Shown in pieces: positions 8,098 through 16,180 of a stretch of DNA of 64,000 bases. The DNA lies in contig NZ_LMUD01000009.1 in NCBI RefSeq assembly GCF_009766095.1, forward strand, positions 482,176 to 546,175, given 5' to 3'. The position numbers were made by a program, and so were the translations under genes. The notes under the pieces were generated by a model. The model saw nothing but the letters and a program-made list of their open reading frames with translations, ran no database searches and had not been told where the DNA came from. Source of the DNA: Granulicella sp. S190. Lineage in GTDB: Bacteria > Acidobacteriota > Terriglobia > Terriglobales > Acidobacteriaceae. The number at the start of each line of letters is the position of its first letter. The stretch's first letter is position 1.

Positions 8098-8423
8098 GTG
8101 CGTTCCGGCGCGTTGCCCCCATGAAACTGGCCGAAGTGACGCGCAGAAAAGATGCTGATAAGCAGCGCTCCCAGGCCAAACGCAAGAGTGTGGCTCGTAG
8201 CCCGCAAATCGAAAGCACCGACGCGCGCGACCAGCAGGTATCCAACCACCGCGTTGAAGAATCCCCAGACAACGTTGACCGTCGCGGAGGAGAGCCCTTC
8301 ACCGGGCGGTTTTGCAAAGGGACTTTGAAAGGCGCGTCCCATCATGCCGGAGACAAAGTGAGGGATGGCGTTTACCGCAAAAACTGCCCCGAAAAAATAC
8401 GACACAAGCCAAGGCCAATTCAT
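8094..8423 (-). CDS. Small integral membrane protein in the MarR operon
   Basis: 109 aa with about three or four hydrophobic segments (residues 5-25, 45-65 and 78-95). The sequence (YFFGAVFAVNAIPHFVSGMMG, WGFFNAVVGYLLV) resembles an uncharacterised family of small membrane proteins often found in Acidobacteria and Proteobacteria. No catalytic motif is seen. Its start overlaps the stop of the isochorismatase-like gene (ATGA) and its stop overlaps the start of the MFS gene in the same way, so the three are translated as a coupled set. Function not known; it may be an accessory membrane protein of the transporter. Confidence 0.75.
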   Translation of the reverse strand: MNWPWLVSYFFGAVFAVNAIPHFVSGMMGRAFQSPFAKPPGEGLSSATVNVVWGFFNAVVGYLLVARVGAFDLRATSHTLAFGLGALLISIFSARHFGQFHGGNAPERT

Positions 8424-9004
8424 AGTGTTGCGCTCTTTCTTCCCAACGAACTCTCCAGCAGCGCGATGATCTCCTGCGTAGATCCAGTCTCGCCGAGGCG
8501 AGGGAAGACGCTCCTGATGCTGTACTCGTGCGCCTCCTCCCGAAGATCGGTCATCGCATCGAGTGCAAGGGTCACATGGAATCCCTGCTCGTAGGCCTGG
8601 CGGGCGGTCGCCTCAACGCCAACCGATGTTGCCACTCCAGTCACAACAACCTGGGTAACGCCTAGCGCCTTCAGTTGGCGCTCAAGATCTGTCGTTGCGA
8701 ATGCGCCCCAGCTTCGTTTCGTGATGACAATATCGCTCGGTTGCTGATCCAGCTGCGGCAGAAGGTCTGCCCATCCCTCGGAAAACGAGAGGTTGCCGCG
8801 CGGACCCTGTTCCGTGCGGCCCGGTGCACGCCCCGTCACATTCACCAGCACCACGGGAAGGTTCTTTGCGCGGAAGACATCCAGCAGCTCCCGCGTCCGG
8901 TCAACGATCTCGCCAATAGGATGAAGGAGCTTCTGATCGGCTATCCCCCTCTGCAGGTCAATGACAATCAACGCGGTGGTGGGATCAAGTGCAGTAAGCG
9001 GCAT
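8420..9004 (-). CDS. Isochorismatase-like (cysteine hydrolase superfamily) protein without the usual Cys
   Basis: 194 aa, Rossmann-like isochorismatase fold. TALIVIDLQRGI carries the conserved catalytic Asp and VITKRSWGAF the Lys. The position of the nucleophilic Cys, normally in a GVATNVCVE-like segment, reads GVATSVGVEATAR here, with Gly in place of Cys. A subgroup with this change is common among database proteins called isochorismatase family or hydrolase, so the protein may use another chemistry or only bind ligand. AAGGAGA precedes the ATG at 9004. It follows the marR-type gene by about 50 bp and is coupled by ATGA to the next gene. Confidence 0.85.
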   Translation of the reverse strand: MPLTALDPTTALIVIDLQRGIADQKLLHPIGEIVDRTRELLDVFRAKNLPVVLVNVTGRAPGRTEQGPRGNLSFSEGWADLLPQLDQQPSDIVITKRSWGAFATTDLERQLKALGVTQVVVTGVATSVGVEATARQAYEQGFHVTLALDAMTDLREEAHEYSIRSVFPRLGETGSTQEIIALLESSLGRKSATL

Positions 9005-9055
9005 TGAATTCTTCTCCTTGTATAAAAATCAAAGTCGGTCACAAGCAGGGGCGAG

Positions 9056-9508
9056 CTAATCTTCAGCAAGCCGCCTCAGCAACTCCAGCGCTTCCACAAG
9101 CTTTTCCTGCTCGCCGGCAGAGAGCCTCTGCGAAATGGTTGTAGTGAGCCAGTCCTGTCTCGCGGCCCTGCCCTCCTCAAGCCACTTCAGGCATTTGGGC
9201 GTGAGAGACATCAGGGTTTGGCGCCCGTCGTCTGGGTCAGGCGCACCACGGACCAGGCCAGTCTCCTGCAGTGGCATCACCACAGCGCTCATGGACTGGG
9301 GGCGCATGCCTTCCACTCGCGCCAGGCTTGAAACCGTAGCCGGGCCATCCTTTTCCAGTCGAAGAACGACAGAGACTTGGGACTGTGTAAGATCGCTGCG
9401 CCCGCCATGCTCGCGTAAGCGCAGCTTCAGCTTGCGGGATGTCGCACGAATCTCGGCAGCAAGTGTCGAAGCGAGATTTCTCTGCGAAGATAACTTTCGA
9501 TTGCTCAC
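9056..9508 (-). CDS. MarR-family transcriptional regulator
   Basis: 150 aa, winged helix-turn-helix. Recognition-helix region TVSSLARVEGMRPQSMSAVV (residues ~58-77) and wing with DPDDGRQTLMSLT (the DxDxR motif of MarR proteins) are present. It probably represses its own operon (isochorismatase-like protein, membrane protein, MFS transporter) until a small phenolic or drug ligand binds. The start is a GTG at 9508. No ribosome site precedes it and the predicted -10 ends 6 nt upstream, so the mRNA may be leaderless. Two perfect 11-bp palindromes lie at its promoter. Confidence 0.9.
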   Translation of the reverse strand: MSNRKLSSQRNLASTLAAEIRATSRKLKLRLREHGGRSDLTQSQVSVVLRLEKDGPATVSSLARVEGMRPQSMSAVVMPLQETGLVRGAPDPDDGRQTLMSLTPKCLKWLEEGRAARQDWLTTTISQRLSAGEQEKLVEALELLRRLAED

Positions 9509-9514
9509 TCAATC

Positions 9515-9550
9515 AATATGTCATATATGCAGACAAACTGTAAAGTTTAC
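9515..9550 (-). promoter_or_regulatory. Promoter and palindromic operator candidates of the MarR operon
   Basis: On the minus strand TTTACA (9544-9539) serves as -35 and CATATT (9520-9515) as -10, with an 18-nt spacer. Two perfect 5-1-5 palindromes overlap them: GTAAAGTTTAC (9540-9550) over the -35 and ATATGTCATAT (9516-9526) over the -10. This fits autoregulation by the adjacent MarR protein. The predicted start of transcription falls at the GTG start codon. Confidence 0.5.
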
Positions 9551-9841
9551 CTGTCCTTTTACTGTCGTCCCATAGAGATCTACAGTTGCAGTTGCAGTTG
9601 CAGTTGCAGTTGCAGTTGCAGTTGCAGTTGCAGTTGCAGTTGCAGTTGCAGTTGCAGTTGCTGCGGCTGTTGCCGTTGCCTGTCCTTTTGTTGTCATCCC
9701 GTAGGGATCTGCGGTTGCGGTTGCAGTTATCGTTGCTGCGGCCGTTGCCGTTGCCCGTTCTTTTGTTGTCATCCCGTAGGGATCTGCAGTTGCAGTTGCA
9801 GTTGCCGTTGCATGTCCTTTGTTGTTATCCGTAGTGATCCG
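9551..9841. repeat. Composite repeat: 13 perfect CAGTTG hexamers and four ~32-nt cassettes
   Basis: CAGTTG is repeated 13 times without error at 9583-9660, followed by degenerate CGGTTG/CCGTTG/CAGTTG copies. Four copies of a cassette of the form CTGTCCTTTTGTTGTCATCC + CGTAGGGATCTG lie at 9551-9582, 9680-9711, 9755-9786 and 9812-9841, each followed by hexamers. The cassette holds the small dyad ATCCC-GTA-GGGAT. Open frames here translate only to (SC)n or (QL)n and are not taken as genes. The array sits between a divergent MarR promoter and the 3' end of the cupin gene. Confidence 0.9.
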
Positions 9842-9879
9842 CAGTCGCTGCTACACCTGCAGTTGCCGTCTCCATCAGC

Positions 9880-10302
9880 CTACCCGGACGGAGTTACGCC
9901 ATAGCGGGCCATCACCTGGCTGATGCCCACGATATCCGGAGGGCCCTCTGCATTGAGTGCGGTAGCCAGTTCGCGGAAGTACTCGGGCCCGACAAGACCC
10001 GGCGTGAGCAGGCACATCATGCGGGCGGCACCACTGTGTAGGTTCGTATAAGAGTGGACCGTGCCCCGCGGAATCTCGAGCTGTTGACCCGGATGCACCT
10101 GGACCTGCGTCCCGTCGATCGTCCACGTGGCGATGCCGTTGAGGCCGAAGATCGTCTCATCGTAGTCGCGGTGCAGGTGCGGCACATTGAGAAAGGCATT
10201 AGGCGGGACGATGAGCTCGAACAGGTCGAACGCTCCGCCGGTCTCGTGGCGGCTCTGCAGGAAGGTGATACTGATCTTTCCGATTTGAATGGGGTGATGC
10301 AT
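9880..10302 (-). CDS. Cupin-domain protein
   Basis: 140 aa single-domain beta-barrel. The two cupin motifs are visible: HLHRDYDETIFGLNGIATW (motif 1, His-x-His and Glu) and PGQQLEIPRGTVHSYTN (motif 2, with PRG and the fourth-ligand His). Such small cupins bind a divalent metal and may be dioxygenases, isomerases or sensors. The substrate is not predictable. The ATG at 10302 is chosen because AGGGGAT lies about 5 nt upstream, and an upstream ATG at 10398 lacks support. Its stop (9880-9882) lies 38 nt from the last repeat cassette. Confidence 0.8.
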   Translation of the reverse strand: MHHPIQIGKISITFLQSRHETGGAFDLFELIVPPNAFLNVPHLHRDYDETIFGLNGIATWTIDGTQVQVHPGQQLEIPRGTVHSYTNLHSGAARMMCLLTPGLVGPEYFRELATALNAEGPPDIVGISQVMARYGVTPSG

Positions 10303-10696
10303 GCGTGATCCCCTTTCTTCTTCCTCTGAGACGGGCCCGATCCTGCATTCTTCTGCTAAAACCCACAAAAAGACCAAAAGTTTGCATGCTGGAGACAAAA
10401 CCTTATGGGATTGCCGGCAAGGGGGACTAACAGGCGTGTCTTACAGGCGCGGCAATTGACATTCTCTCTCCCGGGAAGCTCGACAAAAATCCGCCATCTC
10501 AAAATAAAGTTAGAAAGGATGTCACTTTTTTCAGGCCTCGAAAAGTGGTTGCTCCGGCACCACATCAGCCACGCAATCCACCACGTTTACACCAGCGAAA
10601 AACCATGGCGAAGCTACCTGATTTTGCAAAAAACCCCTGCAAAATCGCCATCCACCACACCCCAAAAATATCCTTCCAGGAAAACGAAAAGAGAAA
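10303..10696. other. Non-coding gap between cupin gene and mfd
   Basis: 394 bp with no convincing gene. Open frames on either strand have no family resemblance and no ribosome site. GATTTTGCA (10620-10628) and TGCAAAATC (10638-10646) form a 9-bp hairpin that could end the mfd transcript about 50 nt past its stop. Confidence 0.5.
10620..10646 (-). terminator. Possible mfd terminator hairpin
   Basis: A 9-bp perfect stem with a 9-nt loop, 51 nt past the mfd stop on the minus strand. The stem is AT-rich and the T-run lies inside the loop rather than after it, so this is only a weak candidate. Confidence 0.3.
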
Positions 10697-13600
10697 TTAG
10701 TTGGGGCGAGGAACATCGAGAGCGTCGAGCAGCGCGCGCGTCTCAGCCAGAACCTCCTCTGCCTTAGCCGAGGGCAGCGGCCAGCGGAGCGTTCCCTGCG
10801 GCGTAAACTGCGCGCCCCGCTTGGAGTTGCGGCTGACCAGCTTCATCAGTGTGCCAGGATCGATAGGAGCCTGTGCAAGCGTAACGGCATCAGCATTCAC
10901 CGCGGCAAATTTGACATGCAGCATCTCGACGAAAGCCTTGATGGACTGCTTCTTATTCCCGTTGGGACTAGGCAGTTCCACCTGCGTACGTTTGCGGTCC
11001 AGCTGCGATATGCCAAGCTGTTCGCAATGCAGGCGTATCTCCCCCGCTGCCAACAAGTTAAGGACAGTCTCCGGTGGCGTGCCGTAGCGGTCCTGTAGTT
11101 CAGCGCGCACATCGGTAAGATCGGCCTGCGTCTCGGCGCCCGCAATGCGCTTGTACATGCGAAGACGTTGATTCTCTTCAGCAATGTAGTCCGAATCGAT
11201 GCGGACGGAGATGCCGAGGTTGATAACGGTATTGGCATGCGCTGGCTTCTCTTCTTCGCCCTTCATCTTGCGCACAGCCTCTTCGAGCATGGTGGTGTAC
11301 ATCTCAAAGCCGATGGCTTCGATGTGACCGGACTGCTCACCGCCAAGCATGTTGCCTGCACCGCGTAGTTCCAGGTCGAGCGCGGCGATCTTGAAGCCTG
11401 CTCCGAGGTCGGAGAACTCCTTGAGCGCGGCCAGACGACGGCGGGCAATCTCGGTTAATTCCGTGTCGGGCGGAATAAGCAAATACGAATAGGCGCGGCG
11501 GTTGCTGCGGCCCACGCGGCCGCGTAGCTGGTAGAGCTCGCTGAGCCCGTGGCGGTCGGCGCGGTTGATGATGATGGTGTTGGCCAGCGGAATGTCGAGG
11601 CCGTTTTCGATGATGGAGGTGGCGACGAGGACGTCGTACTCGTGGTTCATGAAGGCGAGCATGACGCGCTCGAGCTCGGCCTCGGGAAGTTGGCCGTGGC
11701 CAATGACGATGCGCGCCTGCGGCACCAGCTCGCGAATCTTGGATGCGAGGTCGTAGATAGTTTCTACGCGGTTGTGGACGAAGTAAACTTGCCCGCCGCG
11801 CTCTAGCTCCATCTCGACTGCGGTGCGGATTAGTTTTTCATCGAACTTAGCCACGATGGTCTGGATAGCCATGCGGTCTTTGGGGGGAGTCTCAATGACT
11901 GACATATCGCGAAGGCCGATGAGCGACATATGCAGGGTGCGAGGGATAGGCGTGGCGGACATGGAGAGCACGTCAATGGCGGCGCGCATCTGCTTAAGGC
12001 GTTCTTTGTGGCGAACACCGAAGCGCTGCTCTTCGTCGACGATGAGCAAACCAAGGTCTTGGAACTTCAGGTCTTTGGAGAGAACCGCGTGGGTGCCAAT
12101 GAGGATGTCGATCTTTCCGGCTTCGGCTTTTTCGAGGATGATCTTTTTCTCTTTAGCGGTGCGGAAGCGAGAGATCATCTCGATATTGACAGGGAAGTTG
12201 GCGAACCGTTTTTTAAAGGATTCATAGTGCTGGAAGCTGAGCACGGTTGTCGGCGTGAGCACCGCGACCTGTTTCCCGTCTTGTACGGCCTTGAAGGCGG
12301 CGCGCATGGCTACTTCAGTCTTTCCATAGCCGACGTCGCCGCAGAGGAGGCGATCCATGGGGCGAGTGGACTCCATGTCGGCCTTGATGTCGGCGATGGC
12401 GGTGAGCTGGTCATCGGTCTCGTTGAAGTCGAAGGCGTCTTCGAACTCATGCTGCATATTGGTGTCGGGCGAGAAGGGTGTGCCAACGGCGGCCTGACGT
12501 TGCGCATAGAGCTTGAGCAGCTCTGCGGTCATGTCGGCCATTGCCTTCTTTACACGGGCTTTGGTCTTTTGCCAGGCTTGGGAGCCGAGTTTGTTGAGCT
12601 CGGGCGCTGGGCCGCTTTCGCTGGAGCGGTACTTCTGGATGAGGTCGAGGCGAGTGAGCGGGACGTAGAGTTTCGCTTCGTCCGCGAACTCGAGGATCAT
12701 TAGCTCGAGTGGCGGCTGATCGTTCTCCTCGATGACACGGAGGCCGCAATACTGCGCGATGCCGTGTTCGACGTGGACGACGTAATCGCCTACGGCGAGG
12801 TCCCGGAAGTCTGAGATGAAGGCAGCGGCTTTGGATTTGCCACGACGGACGGGCCGGGTTGTGACGTCAGCATCATCGGTGAGGTCCTGTGCCCCGAAGA
12901 TGACCAGCTGGCTTGCGGTGGCTTTGGCTTGCGAATCGCGGAGGTCGAGGATTTGGACCCCGGCGGCGATGGGTGTCTTGACGATAACTGGGGTGCGTAG
13001 ATCGATGGTATTGCCACCGAGGTAACTGGACTCGGTGTAGACGGTAGAGCTGCCAGGGGCTTCGTTGCGTGAGCCGAGGCGGTACGGGATCTGGTACTCC
13101 TGCAGGAGACCGGCGAGGCGCTCTACTTCGCCCTGATTAGGGGCCGTCAGGAAGATGCGAGCTTCCTGCTTGATGAGCGAGTTGAGATTGTCGATGAGCG
13201 CTGGAATGGAGCCGTGGAAGCGCATGGTCGGGCGAGTGGCGAAGTCGACTTCGGAGAGGTCGCTGCGGTCGGCGTCGAGGATATCGACTGCGCCGAGCTG
13301 GTCTAGCTCGATGCCGGAGAACTTGTGGAGGCGATCGTCGAGATCCCAGGGGGAGAGGTAGATATCCTCGGGTCTGACGAGGTTGCCGATGCCGGAACGC
13401 TCGTGACGCTGCTCAATCTTGTTCCACCAGCGCTCGCCTTGATTTTTTATCATGGCGGGCTCTTCGAGGAGAACCCGTGGTGCCGTGAGGCTTGATGCGC
13501 TAATGAGGTCGAGGAGAGTGAGGTTGGCTCCGGCCACGGGGGCGAAGAACTCCCAGCCGGGGAAGATGGTGGCCTCCCCGGTGCGGCTGCTGACGTGTGT

Positions 13601-14422
13601 GAGGAGCTCGGCTGGCTCCTCGCCGCCTTCAAGTGTTGCGCCTGCGGTGCCTGCACGGGTGAGACGGGCGTTGATCGCGGAGAGGATCTTTTCCGTAACT
13701 GGGGTTTCCGTAAGAGGCAGGAGCAAGGCGTTGTCAAGGGTAGAGGCGGAGCGCTGGGTGTCGGGATCGAAGCGGCGGATAGACTCGATCTCATCCCCGA
13801 AGAAGTCGATGCGGATGGGCCGATCCATCTCTGGCGAGTAGACGTCGAGGATGCCGCCGCGGAGGGTGACCTGCCCGGGCATCTCGACGACGTCGACTTT
13901 GGTGTAGCCGACGGATAGCAGATGCTCGACTAGCATGTCGGGCATGTACTCTTCGCCGACTTTGAGGTGGAGAGTGAGGGCGCGGTAGTAGTCGCGCGGG
14001 AACAGCTTCATGCACGCGGCTTCTACTGGTGCAATGACGAGTTTGGCTTGGCCGGTGGCTATCTTCCAGAGCGTGTCGGCGCGTGTCTCCTGAATCTCGG
14101 GATGGGGCGAGAGATTTTCGAAAGGAAGGACATCGTGAGCAGGGAGGCGAAGGACGGATTCGGACTGGAGGGCGCCGGTGAACTCGCAAGCACTGACGAC
14201 TGCGGCATGAAGGGCTTCGGCTGCTTTGTTGTCGGCGACGACGATGACGCAAGGGGCCTGAGCGGCACGAACGAAAAAGGGAAGGTAGAGGGCGCGGGCG
14301 GTAAAGGTGAGTCCAGAGACACGTCTGCGCCCCGTGCCTCCGCTGAGGTGGCGGCGTACACGCTCAAAAGCTTCAGAATGCTCCAGGTCGGCGAGGAGCT
14401 CGCGGACGAAAGGAAGAACCAT
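10697..14422 (-). CDS. mfd: Transcription-repair coupling factor
   Basis: 1241 aa, a full-length Mfd. It displaces RNA polymerase stalled at DNA damage and recruits UvrA. An N-terminal UvrB-homology region (~1-400) is followed by the RNA polymerase interaction domain (DLAVGDYVVHVEHGIAQY, ~550), a superfamily 2 helicase/translocase (Walker A GDVGYGKTEVAMRAAF; DEEQRFG; SATPIPRTLHMS) and the C-terminal TRCF domain (~1080-1190). VGRSNRRAYSYLL and QLRGRVGRS are motif VI. The ATG at 14422 begins MVLPFVRELL. No ribosome site is obvious; TAAAGT 11 nt upstream could be a -10. Ordinary single gene. Confidence 0.97.
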   Translation of the reverse strand: MVLPFVRELLADLEHSEAFERVRRHLSGGTGRRRVSGLTFTARALYLPFFVRAAQAPCVIVVADNKAAEALHAAVVSACEFTGALQSESVLRLPAHDVLPFENLSPHPEIQETRADTLWKIATGQAKLVIAPVEAACMKLFPRDYYRALTLHLKVGEEYMPDMLVEHLLSVGYTKVDVVEMPGQVTLRGGILDVYSPEMDRPIRIDFFGDEIESIRRFDPDTQRSASTLDNALLLPLTETPVTEKILSAINARLTRAGTAGATLEGGEEPAELLTHVSSRTGEATIFPGWEFFAPVAGANLTLLDLISASSLTAPRVLLEEPAMIKNQGERWWNKIEQRHERSGIGNLVRPEDIYLSPWDLDDRLHKFSGIELDQLGAVDILDADRSDLSEVDFATRPTMRFHGSIPALIDNLNSLIKQEARIFLTAPNQGEVERLAGLLQEYQIPYRLGSRNEAPGSSTVYTESSYLGGNTIDLRTPVIVKTPIAAGVQILDLRDSQAKATASQLVIFGAQDLTDDADVTTRPVRRGKSKAAAFISDFRDLAVGDYVVHVEHGIAQYCGLRVIEENDQPPLELMILEFADEAKLYVPLTRLDLIQKYRSSESGPAPELNKLGSQAWQKTKARVKKAMADMTAELLKLYAQRQAAVGTPFSPDTNMQHEFEDAFDFNETDDQLTAIADIKADMESTRPMDRLLCGDVGYGKTEVAMRAAFKAVQDGKQVAVLTPTTVLSFQHYESFKKRFANFPVNIEMISRFRTAKEKKIILEKAEAGKIDILIGTHAVLSKDLKFQDLGLLIVDEEQRFGVRHKERLKQMRAAIDVLSMSATPIPRTLHMSLIGLRDMSVIETPPKDRMAIQTIVAKFDEKLIRTAVEMELERGGQVYFVHNRVETIYDLASKIRELVPQARIVIGHGQLPEAELERVMLAFMNHEYDVLVATSIIENGLDIPLANTIIINRADRHGLSELYQLRGRVGRSNRRAYSYLLIPPDTELTEIARRRLAALKEFSDLGAGFKIAALDLELRGAGNMLGGEQSGHIEAIGFEMYTTMLEEAVRKMKGEEEKPAHANTVINLGISVRIDSDYIAEENQRLRMYKRIAGAETQADLTDVRAELQDRYGTPPETVLNLLAAGEIRLHCEQLGISQLDRKRTQVELPSPNGNKKQSIKAFVEMLHVKFAAVNADAVTLAQAPIDPGTLMKLVSRNSKRGAQFTPQGTLRWPLPSAKAEEVLAETRALLDALDVPRPN

Positions 14423-14585
14423 GCTGGATTAACTTTAGCAGCGTGGGCAGATCGGCAGGAGGATACCGTTCAAACAGTGAGGCTGCTTGTTCACGTGGCA
14501 GTTTGCTCACGGAGCGGCTCATAGTGTTGTTATGAGCCGTTCCGGCCTAGTTGGGCATTAGGTTCGTGCGGATGCTTGAAGGCGA

Positions 14586-15785
14586 TCAGTAAGTGAGTTT
14601 CAGGAGGATCGTACTGTGCCCGGGCAGAGTGAACCTGGTGTTGTCGGTGATAGGGCCGAGATCTTTGGCGGACCAGATTTCGTGGGCCTTGGGTGAGCCT
14701 TTGATGCCAGCCTCGGCGAGGTGAAGGGTGATGCCGTGGAGGTCGGAGGTACTGTCGCTGAAGTTGAAGATGGCGAGAGCTGTGGCGCCTCCTTTGAGGG
14801 GTCTGGACCAGATTTCGATGGGGCCTTCCGCGAAGATGCGTTCAGCCTGATGGCCAAGCGGATCCTGATCGATGGCGAGAACCTCGGAGTTGGTGAGGAT
14901 GGATTTGATATCGGGCGACATGAGGGTTAGATTATTGCCTGCGATGAGGGGCGCGGCAAGCATAGCCCACATGGACATATGAGTGACGTTCTCGTCGTGG
15001 GTAAGTTTGCCATTACCGACTTCGAGCATGTCGGGATCGTTCCAGTGGCCCGGGCCAGCGAATCTGGCGAGACCGGCCTGTTCACGACCGATGAGACTCA
15101 TGCGGTCGAAGTTGGGGGATATGTCGCCAGTGGTGCGCCAGAGACTGGCGTTGACGGATGGTCCCCATGTCCAGACCGCGTCCCATCCATACTGGCAAAG
15201 GCTATAGACGATGGGCCGTCCAGCTTTGGCGAGCGCCTGATGCATGAGCTCGTAGGAGTCGCGCATCATCTTGTACTGCTTCGGGATGTCGTTGGGGGCT
15301 TCGGCAAGCATGTTCTGGCGATACGAGCAGAGGTCGTATTTGAGGTAGTCCATGCCCCATGAGGCGTAGAGGTCGGCGTCCTGTTGCTCGTGGCCAAGAG
15401 AGCCGCCAAAGTGGGCGCAGGTCTGGGCTCCGGGTGAGGAATAGATGCCGAGCTTAAGGCCCTTGGAGTGGACGTAATCGGCAAGAGCCTTCATGTCGGG
15501 GAATTTGCTGTTGGGGTGCATGACGCCCTGAGCATCGCGGTCTCCCTGCCATGTGTCGTCGATGTTGACATAAACGTAGCCGGCGTCGCGCATGCCGGTA
15601 GAGACGAGGAGATCTGCAGTATCGCGTATGTCCTTATCGGTGACCTTGCCTGCGAAGAAATTCCAACTGTTCCAGCCCATGGGGGGCGTGGCAGCGGTAA
15701 GGGGAACCTTGGTCTGTGCCTTGCTGTGGGACGGTGACAGCGAGGCTAGCAGAAGAGCGAGAGTGAGGGCATTGAGAAGGCGCAT
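14586..15785 (-). CDS. Secreted GH27 alpha-galactosidase
   Basis: 399 aa. An N-terminal signal peptide (LLNALTLALLLASLSPSHSKAQ) precedes a GH27 (alpha/beta)8 barrel. Typical segments are PPMGWNSWNFF, VNIDDTWQ and GLKLGIYSSPGAQTC. The catalytic nucleophile is Asp151 in YLKYDLCSY and the acid/base Asp221 in WRTTGDIS. A C-terminal beta-sandwich follows. The enzyme probably cleaves alpha-galactosides of plant oligosaccharides in the periplasm. An ATG at 15785 with AAGGA 5 nt upstream is chosen. The frame is open for 88 more codons to 16049, but that extension has no coding character. It is divergent from the sugar-binding lipoprotein genes. Confidence 0.93.
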   Translation of the reverse strand: MRLLNALTLALLLASLSPSHSKAQTKVPLTAATPPMGWNSWNFFAGKVTDKDIRDTADLLVSTGMRDAGYVYVNIDDTWQGDRDAQGVMHPNSKFPDMKALADYVHSKGLKLGIYSSPGAQTCAHFGGSLGHEQQDADLYASWGMDYLKYDLCSYRQNMLAEAPNDIPKQYKMMRDSYELMHQALAKAGRPIVYSLCQYGWDAVWTWGPSVNASLWRTTGDISPNFDRMSLIGREQAGLARFAGPGHWNDPDMLEVGNGKLTHDENVTHMSMWAMLAAPLIAGNNLTLMSPDIKSILTNSEVLAIDQDPLGHQAERIFAEGPIEIWSRPLKGGATALAIFNFSDSTSDLHGITLHLAEAGIKGSPKAHEIWSAKDLGPITDNTRFTLPGHSTILLKLTY

Positions 15786-16180
15786 AGGGTCCTTGGCGGC
15801 GAGGATTTTAGAGAAGAACTGGACGACATCCCGATAATACTCAAAAGCGGACGCGGTAGTAATCAGCCGAAACCCGGCGGTAAGGTGACCCAATATGGTG
15901 GGAAGATTGGCTGGATTGATGGGCCTATCGTTTGTGATACGGAATAAGAAGTTTCGAATGACCTGACCACCAACGTTAGTGACACGCAATAGGCAAAGCC
16001 TAATCTCATATTTCAGCATTTCCGGTAAGGGATATTGATTTTTAAGCATCGGGATCGGAAGAGTTTACTGCGTAGAGTGATTTGGAGTACTATCTGGCTC
16101 CCGCAGGAAATATAGCCTGCGCCGCTGCCCGATTCCGACGTCTTTTCGGCTTCGGACAGAGATCTTGTCGGAGGATGAAC
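15786..16180. other. Divergent intergenic region, GH27 gene and sugar-binding lipoproteins
   Basis: 395 bp without a supported gene. The minus frame continuing from the GH27 gene is open but lacks family similarity. A CAACGTTAG segment near 15972 is weakly like LacI-type operators, too weak to call a site. Promoters for both directions must lie here but none is clear by eye. Confidence 0.4.

Noticed and set aside
9518..9904. Open frames translating to (SC)n or (QL)n and an antisense frame across the CAGTTG array
   Set aside because: They arise from the hexamer repeat itself; no ribosome site and no protein family resemblance.
15785..16049. 88-codon N-terminal extension of the GH27 protein
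   Set aside because: The ATG at 15785 has a ribosome site and directly precedes the signal peptide; the extension has no coding character.
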